Shown here in pieces: positions 18,079 to 26,478 of a stretch of DNA of 64,000 nt; position 1 is the first letter of the stretch, and every line of letters begins with the position of its first letter. The stretch is from CAVTQY01 sp963736975. GTDB lineage: Bacteria; Pseudomonadota; Alphaproteobacteria; Acetobacterales; Acetobacteraceae. Under the pieces are notes generated by a model. The model saw nothing but the letters and a program-made list of their open reading frames with translations. It did not search any database and was not told the DNA's origin. The DNA is taken from positions 3,782,001-3,846,000 of the forward strand of contig CAVTQY010000001.1 of NCBI GenBank assembly GCA_963736975.1, given 5' to 3'. The translations under genes and the position numbers were made by a program.

Positions 18079-19359
18079 ATGGATATGACAGCGGCACAGG
18101 CGCTGGTGCGGTTCGGCCTTGGTGGTGCCGCGGCCGAGTGGCCGCCCGACGACCCACATGCCTGGCTCGAGAACCAGCTCCGCCAGCCGGACGCCGCCGC
18201 CCCCCAGCCCAGCAGGGCCGAGGCCCTGGCCGCGCTCCGGGCCGACCGGGAAAACAAGCCGCCCCCGGGCCAGTCGCAAACCCGGGCCCTGTTTCGCCGC
18301 GACGCGCTGGCGGCCTTGACCAGCGCACTGATCACCACAACTCCGTTCCGCGAACGACTCGTCTGGTTCTGGAGCAACCATTTCACCGTCTCCGTCCGTC
18401 GCGGCCAGTGCGCCGGGCTGATCGGCCCCTTCATTGCCGAGGCGATCCGCCCGCACATCACCGGCCGCTTCAGCGACATGCTGCTGGCCGTCATGCGCCA
18501 TCCGGCGATGCTGCTCTACCTGGACAACGTGGCCTCGGTCGGCCCCGACAGCCGTGCCGGCCAGGGCGGCAAGCGCGGCCTCAATGAGAACCTGGGGCGC
18601 GAGTGCATGGAGCTGCACACCCTCACACCCGCCTCCGGCTACACCCAGGCCGACGTCACCAGCTTCGCGAAAATCCTCACCGGCTGGTCGATCGACCTCA
18701 AGCAGGATCCGCCCGGCTTCCGTTTCCGCCCCGCCGCCCACGAACCCGGCGAGCAGACCGTTATGGGCCGCCGCTTCGCCCCCGGCGAGCAGGGCGGCAT
18801 CGAGGCGCTCACCTTCTTCGCCAACCACCCCGCCACGCACCACAACATCGCCGTCCAACTCGTGCGCCATTTCGTCGCCGACGACCCGCCGCCGGACGCG
18901 GTGCGAACGGTGGAGGCCGCGCTGCGCGACACCGGCGGCAACCTCGGCGCCGCCTCGCTCGCGCTCGTCCGGCTGCCACAGGCCTGGACGCCCGAGACCA
19001 AAGTGCGCGCCCCGGTTGATGTCGTCGTCGCCTCCCTGCGCGCGCTCGGCGTCAACGAAGTCCCGCAGCAGGCGCTGGGCGCGCTGAACCTGATGGGCCA
19101 GCCCCTCTGGTCCGCCCCGCAGCCCGATGGTTGGCCCGACCGCGCCGCCGACTGGATCGCGCCCGAAGCCGTCATGCGCCGCGTCGATTATGCCTATGCC
19201 GCCGCCGGCCGGGCGGGCGACCGCGATCCCGACCGGTTGGCCCAGATCGCGCTCGGCCCGCTGCTGCGCCCCGCAACGCAGGAGGCGGTGCACCGCGCCG
19301 GCTCCCGCCGCGAAGCCATCGCCCTGCTGTTTTCCTCCCCCGAGTTCCAGAGGCGCTGA
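18079..19359 (+). CDS. DUF1800 family protein
   Basis: A 426-residue protein with the DUF1800 pattern: an early ALVRFGLGG segment, RERLVWFWSNHFTVS, the block LNENLGRECMELHTL and the TGWSID segment. The family is widespread and uncharacterised; it nearly always precedes a DUF1501 gene, as here. No signal peptide is seen, unlike some family members. The stop overlaps the next start (TGATG), so the two are translationally coupled. Confidence 0.88.
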   Translation: MDMTAAQALVRFGLGGAAAEWPPDDPHAWLENQLRQPDAAAPQPSRAEALAALRADRENKPPPGQSQTRALFRRDALAALTSALITTTPFRERLVWFWSNHFTVSVRRGQCAGLIGPFIAEAIRPHITGRFSDMLLAVMRHPAMLLYLDNVASVGPDSRAGQGGKRGLNENLGRECMELHTLTPASGYTQADVTSFAKILTGWSIDLKQDPPGFRFRPAAHEPGEQTVMGRRFAPGEQGGIEALTFFANHPATHHNIAVQLVRHFVADDPPPDAVRTVEAALRDTGGNLGAASLALVRLPQAWTPETKVRAPVDVVVASLRALGVNEVPQQALGALNLMGQPLWSAPQPDGWPDRAADWIAPEAVMRRVDYAYAAAGRAGDRDPDRLAQIALGPLLRPATQEAVHRAGSRREAIALLFSSPEFQRR

Positions 19360-20549
19360 TGATCCGTCTCACCCGCCGCGCGGCCCTGCTCGGCCTCGGC
19401 TCCGCCTTCACTCTCGGTCGCGCCTCCCTGGCGCTCGCCGCCGCCCCGACCGACTCCCGCTTCGTCGTGGTGATCCTGCGCGGCGCCTTGGACGGCATGT
19501 CGGCCGTCGTCCCCTACGGCGACCCGGCGCTGACGGGCCTGCGCGGCGAGATCGTGCCGCCGCAGCCCGGCCAGGAAGGCGGCCTGTTGCAGCTCGGCGG
19601 CTTCTACGGCCTGCATCCGTCGCTCGCCAATCTGCACGCCATGTACGTCGCCGGCGAGGCCCTGCCCGTGCACGCCGTCGCCGGACCGTATCGGGTGCGC
19701 AGCCATTTCGAGGCGCAGGACTACATGGAGAGCGGCGCCGATCACCGCATGATCAGCGGTTGGCTGAACCGCGTCGTCTCCGTGCTCCCCGCCGCACCGA
19801 CCCAGCCAGACGGCGATGCTGTTTCCGTCGGCGTCTCCATGCCGCTGTTGCTGCGCGGTCCGGCGCGCGTCGGCGGTTGGGCGCCGGCCGGCTTCGGCGC
19901 GCCGGCCCCGGATTTCTACACCCAGGTCGCCGCCCTCGCCGGCGACGACAAGCTGTTCGGCCCGGCCATCCGGCAAGGCATCCCCGAACGCGGTTTCGCC
20001 GCCTCGGCGGTCGAGCAGGTGCAAAATGGTTCCGGCCGCAACCGCTTCGCCTTCCCCGCCCTCGCCACCGCTGCCGGCGAGTTGCTGGCGCGGCCGGACG
20101 GCCCGCGCATCGCCGCGCTGGAGATCGAAGGCTGGGACACGCACACCGCCCAGGTGCCGCGGCTCAATGCGGTGCTGGCGCAGCTCGATGCCGGCTTCGC
20201 AGCGCTGAAAACATCGCTGGGCCCCGCCTGGCGGCAAACGGCGGTGTTCTGCATGACCGAGTTCGGCCGCACCGTGCGGGTGAACGGCACCAAGGGTACC
20301 GACCATGGCACCGGCACGGTGGCTTTCGTGCTCGGCGGCGCCGTCGCCGGCGGCCGTGTGCTGGCCGACTGGCCGGGCCTGGGCCCCGGCAAGCTGCTGG
20401 AGGACCGCGACCTGCAGCCCACCACCGACCTCCGCTCCGTCGCCAAGGGCCTGTTGGCCGAGCATCTCGGTATCAGCGTACCCGGGCTGGCGAAGGTATT
20501 CCCCAACAGCACGTCCGCCGCCCCGCTACCCCGATTGATCCGGACCTGA
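19359..20549 (+). CDS. DUF1501 family protein, Tat-exported
   Basis: A 396-residue protein beginning MIRLTRRAALLGLGSAF, a twin-arginine-like signal with cleavage near ALAAA. Family landmarks are VVVILRGALDGMS, the RSHFEAQDYMESG segment, EGWDTHTAQ, and MTEFGRTVRVNGTKGTDHGTG. DUF1501 belongs to the alkaline-phosphatase-like superfamily. Its ATG overlaps the DUF1800 stop, which fixes the start. The pair may act on an exported substrate, but no role is established. Confidence 0.9.
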   Translation: MIRLTRRAALLGLGSAFTLGRASLALAAAPTDSRFVVVILRGALDGMSAVVPYGDPALTGLRGEIVPPQPGQEGGLLQLGGFYGLHPSLANLHAMYVAGEALPVHAVAGPYRVRSHFEAQDYMESGADHRMISGWLNRVVSVLPAAPTQPDGDAVSVGVSMPLLLRGPARVGGWAPAGFGAPAPDFYTQVAALAGDDKLFGPAIRQGIPERGFAASAVEQVQNGSGRNRFAFPALATAAGELLARPDGPRIAALEIEGWDTHTAQVPRLNAVLAQLDAGFAALKTSLGPAWRQTAVFCMTEFGRTVRVNGTKGTDHGTGTVAFVLGGAVAGGRVLADWPGLGPGKLLEDRDLQPTTDLRSVAKGLLAEHLGISVPGLAKVFPNSTSAAPLPRLIRT

Positions 20550-20569
20550 CCCGCGCTTCCTACGCTCTC

Positions 20570-20636
20570 ATTGCGAGGAACGAAGCGCGCGGTCATTGCG
20601 AGGAGCGAAGCGACGAAGCAATCTCCCGCGCAATGG
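20570..20636. repeat. Dispersed GCGAGGAGCGAAGCGA repeat
   Basis: Contains two imperfect copies of CATTGCGAGGAnCGAAGCG in tandem, the second continuing with ACGAAGCAATC. A relative is present at 37379-37416. This is a common type of dispersed intergenic repeat in GC-rich proteobacteria. It runs up to the start codon of the channel gene. Confidence 0.7.
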
Positions 20637-21550
20637 GGCTCCGTCGAACCAACTCGCACCGCCCAAGGCGCAACCCGGGGCGCGCCCCGCCGGTGGTCCG
20701 GCTCGGCGCCCCGCGCGGCGGCTGGCGCGATGTGTATCACGCTTTCCTGGTGCTGCCGTGGAGCGCCTTCCTCGCCAGCCTGGTCGGGCTCTATCTGCTC
20801 CTGAACCTCGGCTACGCCGTTTTGTTTGCCTTGCATCCGGGCAGCGTTTACGGCGCCCGGCCGGGATCGCTGCTCGATGCGTTCTTCTTCAGCGTCGAGA
20901 CGATGTCCACCGTGGGCTACGGTGCGATGTATCCGGCCACGCTCTACGGGCATATCGTCGTGACGATCGATGTGGTGACGGGTGTGTTGCTGGTCCCGCT
21001 CGCCACCGGCCTGATGATCGCCAAGTTCACCCTGCCGGCCGCCCGCGTGTTGTTCAGCCGCAATGCGGTCGTCAGTCGGCGCGATGGCGTGCCGACCTTG
21101 ATGTTCCGCGTCGCCAACATCCGCAAGGACCAGATCATCGAGGCGCACATGAAGCTCACTCTGTTGCGCGACGACGAAACCGCGGAGGGCGAGCGCTACC
21201 GCCGAATGTTGGACCTGCCGCTGATGCGCGATGCCAGCCCGTTCTTCGCGCTGAGTTGGTCGGTGCTGCACCCGATCGATGAGGCCAGTCCGTTCAACGG
21301 CATGGGACCCGACGATTGCCGCTCCGAGGGTGTGCAGCTTGTCGCGGTGCTTACCGGAATCGACGGCACCACCTCCTCAGTCGTCTATGCGCGCTACGGC
21401 TACACCTTCGCCGACATTTTGTTCGACCATGTTTTCGAGGACGTGGTGGAGATAAAGGAGGACGGCACGGCCAAGATCGACTTCCGCCGTTTCCACGCCA
21501 CCCGCCCCGCTCCGGGCCCGACGCCAAGCCGCCGAAACACCAACACTTGA
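20633..21550 (+). CDS. KirBac-type inward-rectifier potassium channel
   Basis: A 305-residue protein. Two membrane spans flank a pore helix and the selectivity filter TVGYG in SVETMSTVGYGAMYP. The cytoplasmic domain shows the KirBac block PTLMFRVANIRKDQIIEAHM, then LTLLRDDETAEGERYRR and FALSWSVLHPIDE. This fixes the family with high certainty. It lets K+ flow across the inner membrane under gating by lipids or ligands. The start at ATG 20633 overlaps the dispersed repeat; GTG/ATG choices a little downstream are possible. Confidence 0.92.
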   Translation: MGLRRTNSHRPRRNPGRAPPVVRLGAPRGGWRDVYHAFLVLPWSAFLASLVGLYLLLNLGYAVLFALHPGSVYGARPGSLLDAFFFSVETMSTVGYGAMYPATLYGHIVVTIDVVTGVLLVPLATGLMIAKFTLPAARVLFSRNAVVSRRDGVPTLMFRVANIRKDQIIEAHMKLTLLRDDETAEGERYRRMLDLPLMRDASPFFALSWSVLHPIDEASPFNGMGPDDCRSEGVQLVAVLTGIDGTTSSVVYARYGYTFADILFDHVFEDVVEIKEDGTAKIDFRRFHATRPAPGPTPSRRNTNT

Positions 21551-21575
21551 CTCGCCATCCCAGCCGGCAAGGAAA

Positions 21576-22190
21576 TGGAACCACAGATGCACACAGATAC
21601 ACACAGATACACCGAGCGGCTTGCGGGTCAGTCGGCAATCCGTTGAGGCCGGCGCGCGCAAAGTCCGCCCCTCCATCGTCATACCGGCGAAGCCGGTATC
21701 CAAACGACTGCACCCGAACTCGGCACCCTCGCACCGACCTCATCTGTGTGTATCTGTGTGCATCTGTGTTCCAAATTCTCCTGCTTACCGCAAACAGCAC
21801 CAGCGTCCGATCGACATACCCGCAAGAAAGTGGAACCACAGATGCACACAGATACACACAGATGCATCGAGCGGCTTGCGGCGCAGTTGGCAATCCGTTG
21901 AGGCCGGCGCGCGCAAAGTCCGCCCCTCCATCGTCATACCGGCGAAAGCCGGTATCCAAACGACTGCACCCGAACTCGGCACCCTCGCACCGACCTCATC
22001 TGTGTGTATCTGTGTGCATCTGTGTTCCAAATTCTCCTGCTTACCGCAAACAGCACCAGCGTCCGATCGACATACCCGCAAGAAAGTGGACCACAGATGC
22101 ACACAGATACACACAGATGCATCGAGCGGCTTGCGGCGCAGTTGGCAATCCGTTGAGGCCGCCGCGCGCAAAGCCCGCCCCACCATCGTC
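21576..22190. repeat. Tandem array of a 255-bp unit with 28-base inverted arms (two full, one partial copy)
   Basis: Copies begin at 21576, 21831 and 22087. Each unit opens with an arm CACAGATGCACACAGATACA(CACAGATG), has about 132 bases of middle including a CCGGCGAAAGCCGG-type hairpin, then the exact reverse complement of the arm. In copy 2 the arms are 21837-21864 and 21997-22024 and match perfectly. Copy 1 has one arm mismatch. Copy 3 loses the right half and has lost one A (GGACC for GGAACC). No coding gene is supported here; open frames are by-products of the repeats. Confidence 0.93.
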
Positions 22191-22213
22191 ATGACCGGGC
22201 TTGGCCCGGTCAT
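22191..22213. repeat. Palindromic repeat ending the array
   Basis: A 10-bp stem ATGACCGGGC / GCCCGGTCAT around a TTG loop, followed by CCACG. It is of the ATGxCCGGGCTTGxCCCGG type dispersed in alphaproteobacteria. It replaces the right half of the third 255-bp unit, so it probably marks the break point. Confidence 0.75.
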
Positions 22214-22449
22214 CCACGTCTTTTCTGGGATGAGACGGTAGGCGCCGTCGAGTTCCCATCTCGGCCTGGCTTTTGCCGGCTTGTAGTCTTCCCACCGCAC
22301 CGCGCATGCTGCAATCACCAAAGAAACAAAGAGGAAGCAATGCAACAACCCGCCGGCGCGCCGCCTCGCCCTGCCCATCCTGTTTGCCCTGATCTCCCCT
22401 CTCGCCTCAGCCTGCCCAGACGGACGGATCCAAATGCAACGCCAATTGG

Positions 22450-22752
22450 GTGAACAACGAAGGTGCCCTGCAGTGTTTCATTCAAGGCCAGGCGGACATT
22501 CGCAACGGCGCCGCTCACCCGCACTACATAGCGTGCACAACCGCGGGAGAAGTCTTCTGCTGCGTGGATGACCACAAGGGCAACCAGAACTGCGTGGCAG
22601 AGGCCGCTCAGCGACACACCACCCTGGCCGACCAGATACGTGCCATGCTGAACGCCCAACTGGCTATCACCACCATGCTGGATCGAATGTCGAAGCGTGT
22701 TGACAACCTCGAAAGCAGACTAACGAACACGAACGGCAAAACCTCGCCGTAA
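22450..22752 (+). CDS. Cys-containing small protein with detached signal peptide (probably broken)
   Basis: The open frame encodes 100 residues with four or five Cys (LQCFIQG, IACTTAG, VFCCVDD, NQNCVAE) and a helical C-terminus (AQLAITTMLDRMSKRVDNLE). Just upstream, in another frame, is a convincing signal-peptide core (ALPILFALISPLASA) ending at a Cys. A 4-base duplication (ACGGACGG at about 22419-22427) separates the two; removing one copy joins SACPDG to SKCNANWVNNEG. So the original was a secreted or lipid-anchored Cys-rich protein. I do not recognise the family. Confidence 0.45.
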   Translation: MNNEGALQCFIQGQADIRNGAAHPHYIACTTAGEVFCCVDDHKGNQNCVAEAAQRHTTLADQIRAMLNAQLAITTMLDRMSKRVDNLESRLTNTNGKTSP

Positions 22753-22918
22753 TATTGTCGCGCTGACGTAGTCGCTGTCGCCGTCCGTGCCGCTATTGCT
22801 GCGCGCCGGCTGAGCGTCGGCCAAGCTCGGCGCACCGGCTCCGAATTTTCCAAGGTCAGGGTTAGTCGCAATGCGACCCAAGGAAGCACTACAACCGATG
22901 GTGAGACGTTCGCAACGA

Positions 22919-23525
22919 CTAGAGACGCCTGCCGTCAGGCTGAGCCTGATCAACTCCATTGGCGGATGGCGCGGCCTGAGGGGTCGGAATAGGTGGGAAA
23001 GAAAGCGGCTGGTAATCGGGGAATCCAATCCCTCGCTTGATGAACTCCTCCCGAAGATCTGTCCGACGTTTGATTCGCTCCCAAACGGCCAGGTATTCGG
23101 CCTCGGCCACCGAAGCAGGCACGTATGTACGCAGAAGATCGGAGGTCGATATCTTAGATCCAAGTCCGAGATGTTGAATAATAGCAATCATAAGATCTCG
23201 TCGTTTCTCCTCTCTCACGGAGAACCCCGGCCCAACATTCAGAGAGGCATCGTTGACGGCCGAGAAATACTTGCTCCAGGCCTCCCGCACAGGCGGGGCA
23301 TCGACAAAAACGACATCGACCAAGTTCAGCGCGCGAAAATTCTCTGGCGAAAGTGGTTGGTGTCGTAGGGACATCAGGTACAGCTAGAAGCTCAAGTTGC
23401 TGCTGTCGCGCATTGGCGCGTTCCTGAAATTTCGCCCCCACTCGCAGAGCAACGATCGGAGCGGCCAAAACGGCCATCACTGTCGCAACCACGTTGCAAA
23501 CCGCTATCCAATCGGTCATAAGCAT
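22919..23525 (-). pseudogene. DUF6680-like membrane-anchored protein, one frameshift
   Basis: Start at 23525 or 23519 gives MTDWIAVCNVVATVMAVLAA, an N-terminal membrane span, followed by VALRVGAKFQERANARQQQLEL. The frame slips by one base near 23375-23400 and resumes as LYLMSLRHQPLSPENFRALNL, then VDVVFVDAPPVREAWSKYF and a C-terminal part to 22919. This order (one span, then RLSPExxxALNxxDxxF) is what I know from DUF6680 proteins, whose function is unknown. It is divergent from the NACHT gene with 181 bases between them, so the two may share a control region. Confidence 0.65.
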
Positions 23526-23706
23526 GGAGCCGCAAATAGGTCGTTCCATAGGTGCTGACAAGTGATCGTCGCTGGATGGCGATCTCCATGCACGGCTCGG
23601 CAAGGTGCGAACTCTTGCCGCAGTGCTTAGACAAGCATTCTCCTTGCGGCCATCGCGGCGGCAGAGATATGCTTTTCTATACGCAGGGAATCGACGGATT
23701 CGCCCT

Positions 23707-26071
23707 ATGCGACGCAGCCTTGGATCGCTCGAAATCCTGCTCGGTTTGCTTCTCGTCGCTTGCCGGCTTGCCGGCTTGCCGGCTTGCCACGGCCAGGCCA
23801 GCTCCTGAAAACTCGTTCTGGGTAGTTTGGGACAGTCCGTTCCGGAATCAGGAACTGCGGGCGGTAACTTTCGTGAACACCCGGATCGGCTGGGCGGTCG
23901 GCAGCGACGGCACCATCCTCGCCACCCGCAACGGCGGCACCAGCTGGGAGCCGCAGCACAGCGGCCCCGGCACTCTCTACGGCGTTCACTTCGCCGACGC
24001 GCAGACCGGCTGGGCGGTCGGATTGGGTGGCGCGATGTTGCATGCCGCTCGCATCTATTTCTCCCCGAGGGTTCCCCTTGCACCTGCTGCCGACGCGCCC
24101 AAAGCGACCACAATGGCCGACGGTGCCGTGGATGTGTCATTTGCGGTTACGCACGATGGTGCTGCTCCGATCCGCAAGATTCGGGTAGAGGCTCACGCCG
24201 CCCGTGGGACTGGAAGACCGTGGGCCAGCCGATCACGTCGGCTGACTCGGAAGGCCGCTGGCACACACGCTGGAAACCCGCAGAATACTCGATCGCGCCG
24301 AACAGCCCGGTTGATTACCGCGTGGCCATCGATGATGGCGGTCCAACCCTTGCGCCAGTTTCGATCGGAACTTTCATCTTCGAGCCGTCAGACCCCCTTG
24401 CTTTGGTGCTGTGGCGCGATCATCGCGCAGCGATACTGGCGACGTTAGGATGTCTGCTGATTCTTGCTCTATATGTTGGTTATTTTGCCTCGCTGCTCTG
24501 GATCAGACCTGCTGCGCTTGCTGGATTCGGTGCTCCTGCCGGCCTGGAGGCTTTGCCGAAGCCGAAAGGCAACTTCGGCTGGATCGTCGGCATTGCCCGG
24601 TATGGGCTGGAGAAGCTGGCGCTCCCCTGGTTTGTTCGTCACAACCGCGTACGCTGCGCCTGGACCGCCAATTCGTCAGCGGTGACGCCCGCATTGGCAG
24701 CCTCGGCCCTACCGCTCGCGAAAGCTTTCTCGATAAACCCGATCTCCTTGACGCTTGGGTCGAGAAATACGTGTCCAAGATCAGAACCGCGATCGATCAA
24801 CTGAGCTTGTACCGACAGCGCCGGGTTTATGTACCACTTTCCGTTCGCGTCGGCGAGCTCGAAACGGGGGCGTTGGTCACACAGCCGAATCCCGAGGCTG
24901 CACGCGCTTGGCTCAAACAGTCGCGCGCCGTCGTGTCCATCATCGGCCTGGGCGGCTCCGGCAAGTCCACCCTCGCCTGCGCGATGGCACGCTGGGCGAT
25001 GTCGGACAACTCAGCGGATCGTCTCTTCCCCCATCGCATGCTCCCGATCTTCGTGCTGGAGGAAACCACCAACCTCGTCGACTCGATCAACGCCGCATTG
25101 CGCAGAATGCTCGGGCCAGAGGAGATTCCTACCGATTTGGTTCGTAGTCTGCTCAGCAATCAGCGGCTCGTCGTCGTCGTCGATGCTCTGTCCGAACGCA
25201 GCGACGCAACGCAGAGGCACGTTGAGAGGATCTTCGCGGAAGAAATGCCGGTGAATGCCCTGATCGTCACCGCTCGGCGTGAGCCTGATTTCGGACCTGT
25301 TGACAGAACAACCCTCTTTCCGCAGCGGCTCACCGGCGATCGCCTCATTCCTTTCATCTTTGAATATCTCAACCGCAGCAGCCAAGCTGACCTGTTTGCT
25401 CCACTGCCCAGGTGCAGCTCGGAGAAAGAGTGCTGGCGCTCGCCGAAGCTGGTGGCATATCAACGTCGGTGACGCCGCTTTTGGCCAAGCTGTTTATCGA
25501 CAGCGCTGTCAAGCGCGCTCGTCAAGGTATTGGCCTCGAGGATCTGCCGCACGACATCCCAGAGATATTCATCGACTACATCCGACGTTCTCACCCTGAG
25601 CCAATTCCTGGCACAGGTATTATTCCTGTAGAAAGCGTCGTGTTAGCTGCACGCGTGACCGCGGTCGTCAGTTTGGGGGACAATTTCCTGCCTGGGGACT
25701 TCCGTCCGGATACAGCGTTAGCCGCTCTCGCGGAACGAAGTCTTGCCGATCCGCCGATTTTGCTGGATCAGCTCGTTTCGGATGGAATTCTCGAACGTCG
25801 TATCTTCGGCGGTACGCCCGTGCTGCGATTCAGCCTTGACCCCGCTGCCGAGTACCTCGCCGCCATCGAGTGGATCGACAGACTGCGTGCTGATCGCTCC
25901 GCGTGGAAGTCATTCGTCCAGCGTCTGCAAGGAATTGAAGGATATCCTCAGGATATCGACGGCTTCCTCCGCGCGCTGTCCGCCTGCTATCTCGCGTATC
26001 GCGTTCCGCTCCGTCTGCCCGATGTGAACCTCCCCTGGGAAGCAGACGACGGGTCAGAGCCCGACCACTGA
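23707..26071 (+). pseudogene. Membrane receptor-like NACHT/STAND NTPase with YCF48-type repeats, several frameshifts
   Basis: Reading across frames gives one protein. A signal peptide starts at 23707 (MRRSLGSLEILLGLLLVACR). After a break comes an extracytoplasmic part with two YCF48/BNR-like motifs (IGWAVGSDGTILATRNGGTSW and TGWAVGLGGAML). After a second break near 24210 is a beta-rich stretch, then a membrane span about 24410-24500 (ILATLGCLLILALYVGYFAS). A third break near 24650 leads to the NTPase: Walker A IIGLGGSGKSTLA (about 24939-24977), Walker B RLVVVVDALSER (about 25165-25200), and a sensor-like ALIVTARRE. A fourth break near 25400 leads to a helical C-terminus (FSLDPAAEYLAAIEW). The ordering suggests outside sensing and inside NTPase signalling, as in STAND defence or signalling proteins. 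Four indels make it a pseudogene as given. Confidence 0.7.
23761..23788 (+). repeat. 8-bp tandem repeat (TGCCGGCT) x3 within the signal-peptide region of the NTPase gene
   Basis: Three exact copies at 23761-23784 plus a partial fourth (TGCC). The reading frame from ATG 23707 ends at TGA 23806 with three copies. With four copies it would run into the downstream frame (…LATARPAPENSFWVVW). The unit length is not a multiple of three, so copy-number change switches the frame. Confidence 0.85.
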
Positions 26072-26478
26072 ACCGGGGCAACCGCCAGCAAACCTGACAG
26101 TCCAACGGCCTTTCGATTCTGTCCCGGCATTTGGGCCGGCCTCAAGGCCTCGCTCGCCGCAGCCGGCTGACAGCAATTGGACAGGGTCGACCGCAATCCA
26201 GACCGCCTCAACACTCGTCCAAACATCGAGACACCGGAGGCGCCCCAAGCGTACGCTTCGCACACCCGTTTGCAGCCCAAACGTACGCTTCACGACGCCC
26301 CAAACAGCCCAAGTGTACACTTCATGCCGCCCCAAAACCCGCAAGTGTACACTCGGCACACCCCAAAATCGGCCAAGTGTACACTTCGCCCTGAAACCGC
26401 ACCCCACGCCCGGGCCACGCAATTACCCACACATCGTCTCACCACCCGAGCCGCGCCAAGCCACCCCCCCACCAACAC
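26072..26478. other. 407-base non-coding gap between the NTPase and DsbA-like genes
   Basis: No gene is supported. Open frames here are generated by the phased palindromes listed separately. The last 80 bases are C-rich and run into the 3' end of the DsbA-like gene on the minus strand. Confidence 0.6.
26247..26386. repeat. Five 12-bp palindromes (AAGYGTACRCTT) at exact 32-bp spacing
   Basis: Palindromes begin at 26247 (AAGCGTACGCTT), 26279 (AAACGTACGCTT), 26311 (AAGTGTACACTT), 26343 (AAGTGTACACTC) and 26375 (AAGTGTACACTT). The step is 32 bases each time, close to three helical turns. The 20 bases between cores are C-rich with a loose CGCCCCAAAA theme and are not identical, so this is not a CRISPR. 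Paired changes in the first and third cores (GC to GT with CG to AC) keep the palindrome. Confidence 0.92.

Noticed and set aside
19127..20600. Upstream part of an 807-codon frame ending in the KirBac channel
   Set aside because: It overlaps DUF1501 in another frame and is Arg/Pro/Ala-rich; only the last 305 codons are a real protein.
21576..22190. Small proteins encoded in the 255-bp repeat units
   Set aside because: Frames are produced by the repeat itself (for example RYTQMHRA on one strand and CICVYLCASVV on the other) and lack starts, ribosome sites and any family.
26247..26386. CRISPR array
   Set aside because: The conserved core is only 12 bases, the in-between segments are similar to each other and short, and there are no cas genes.
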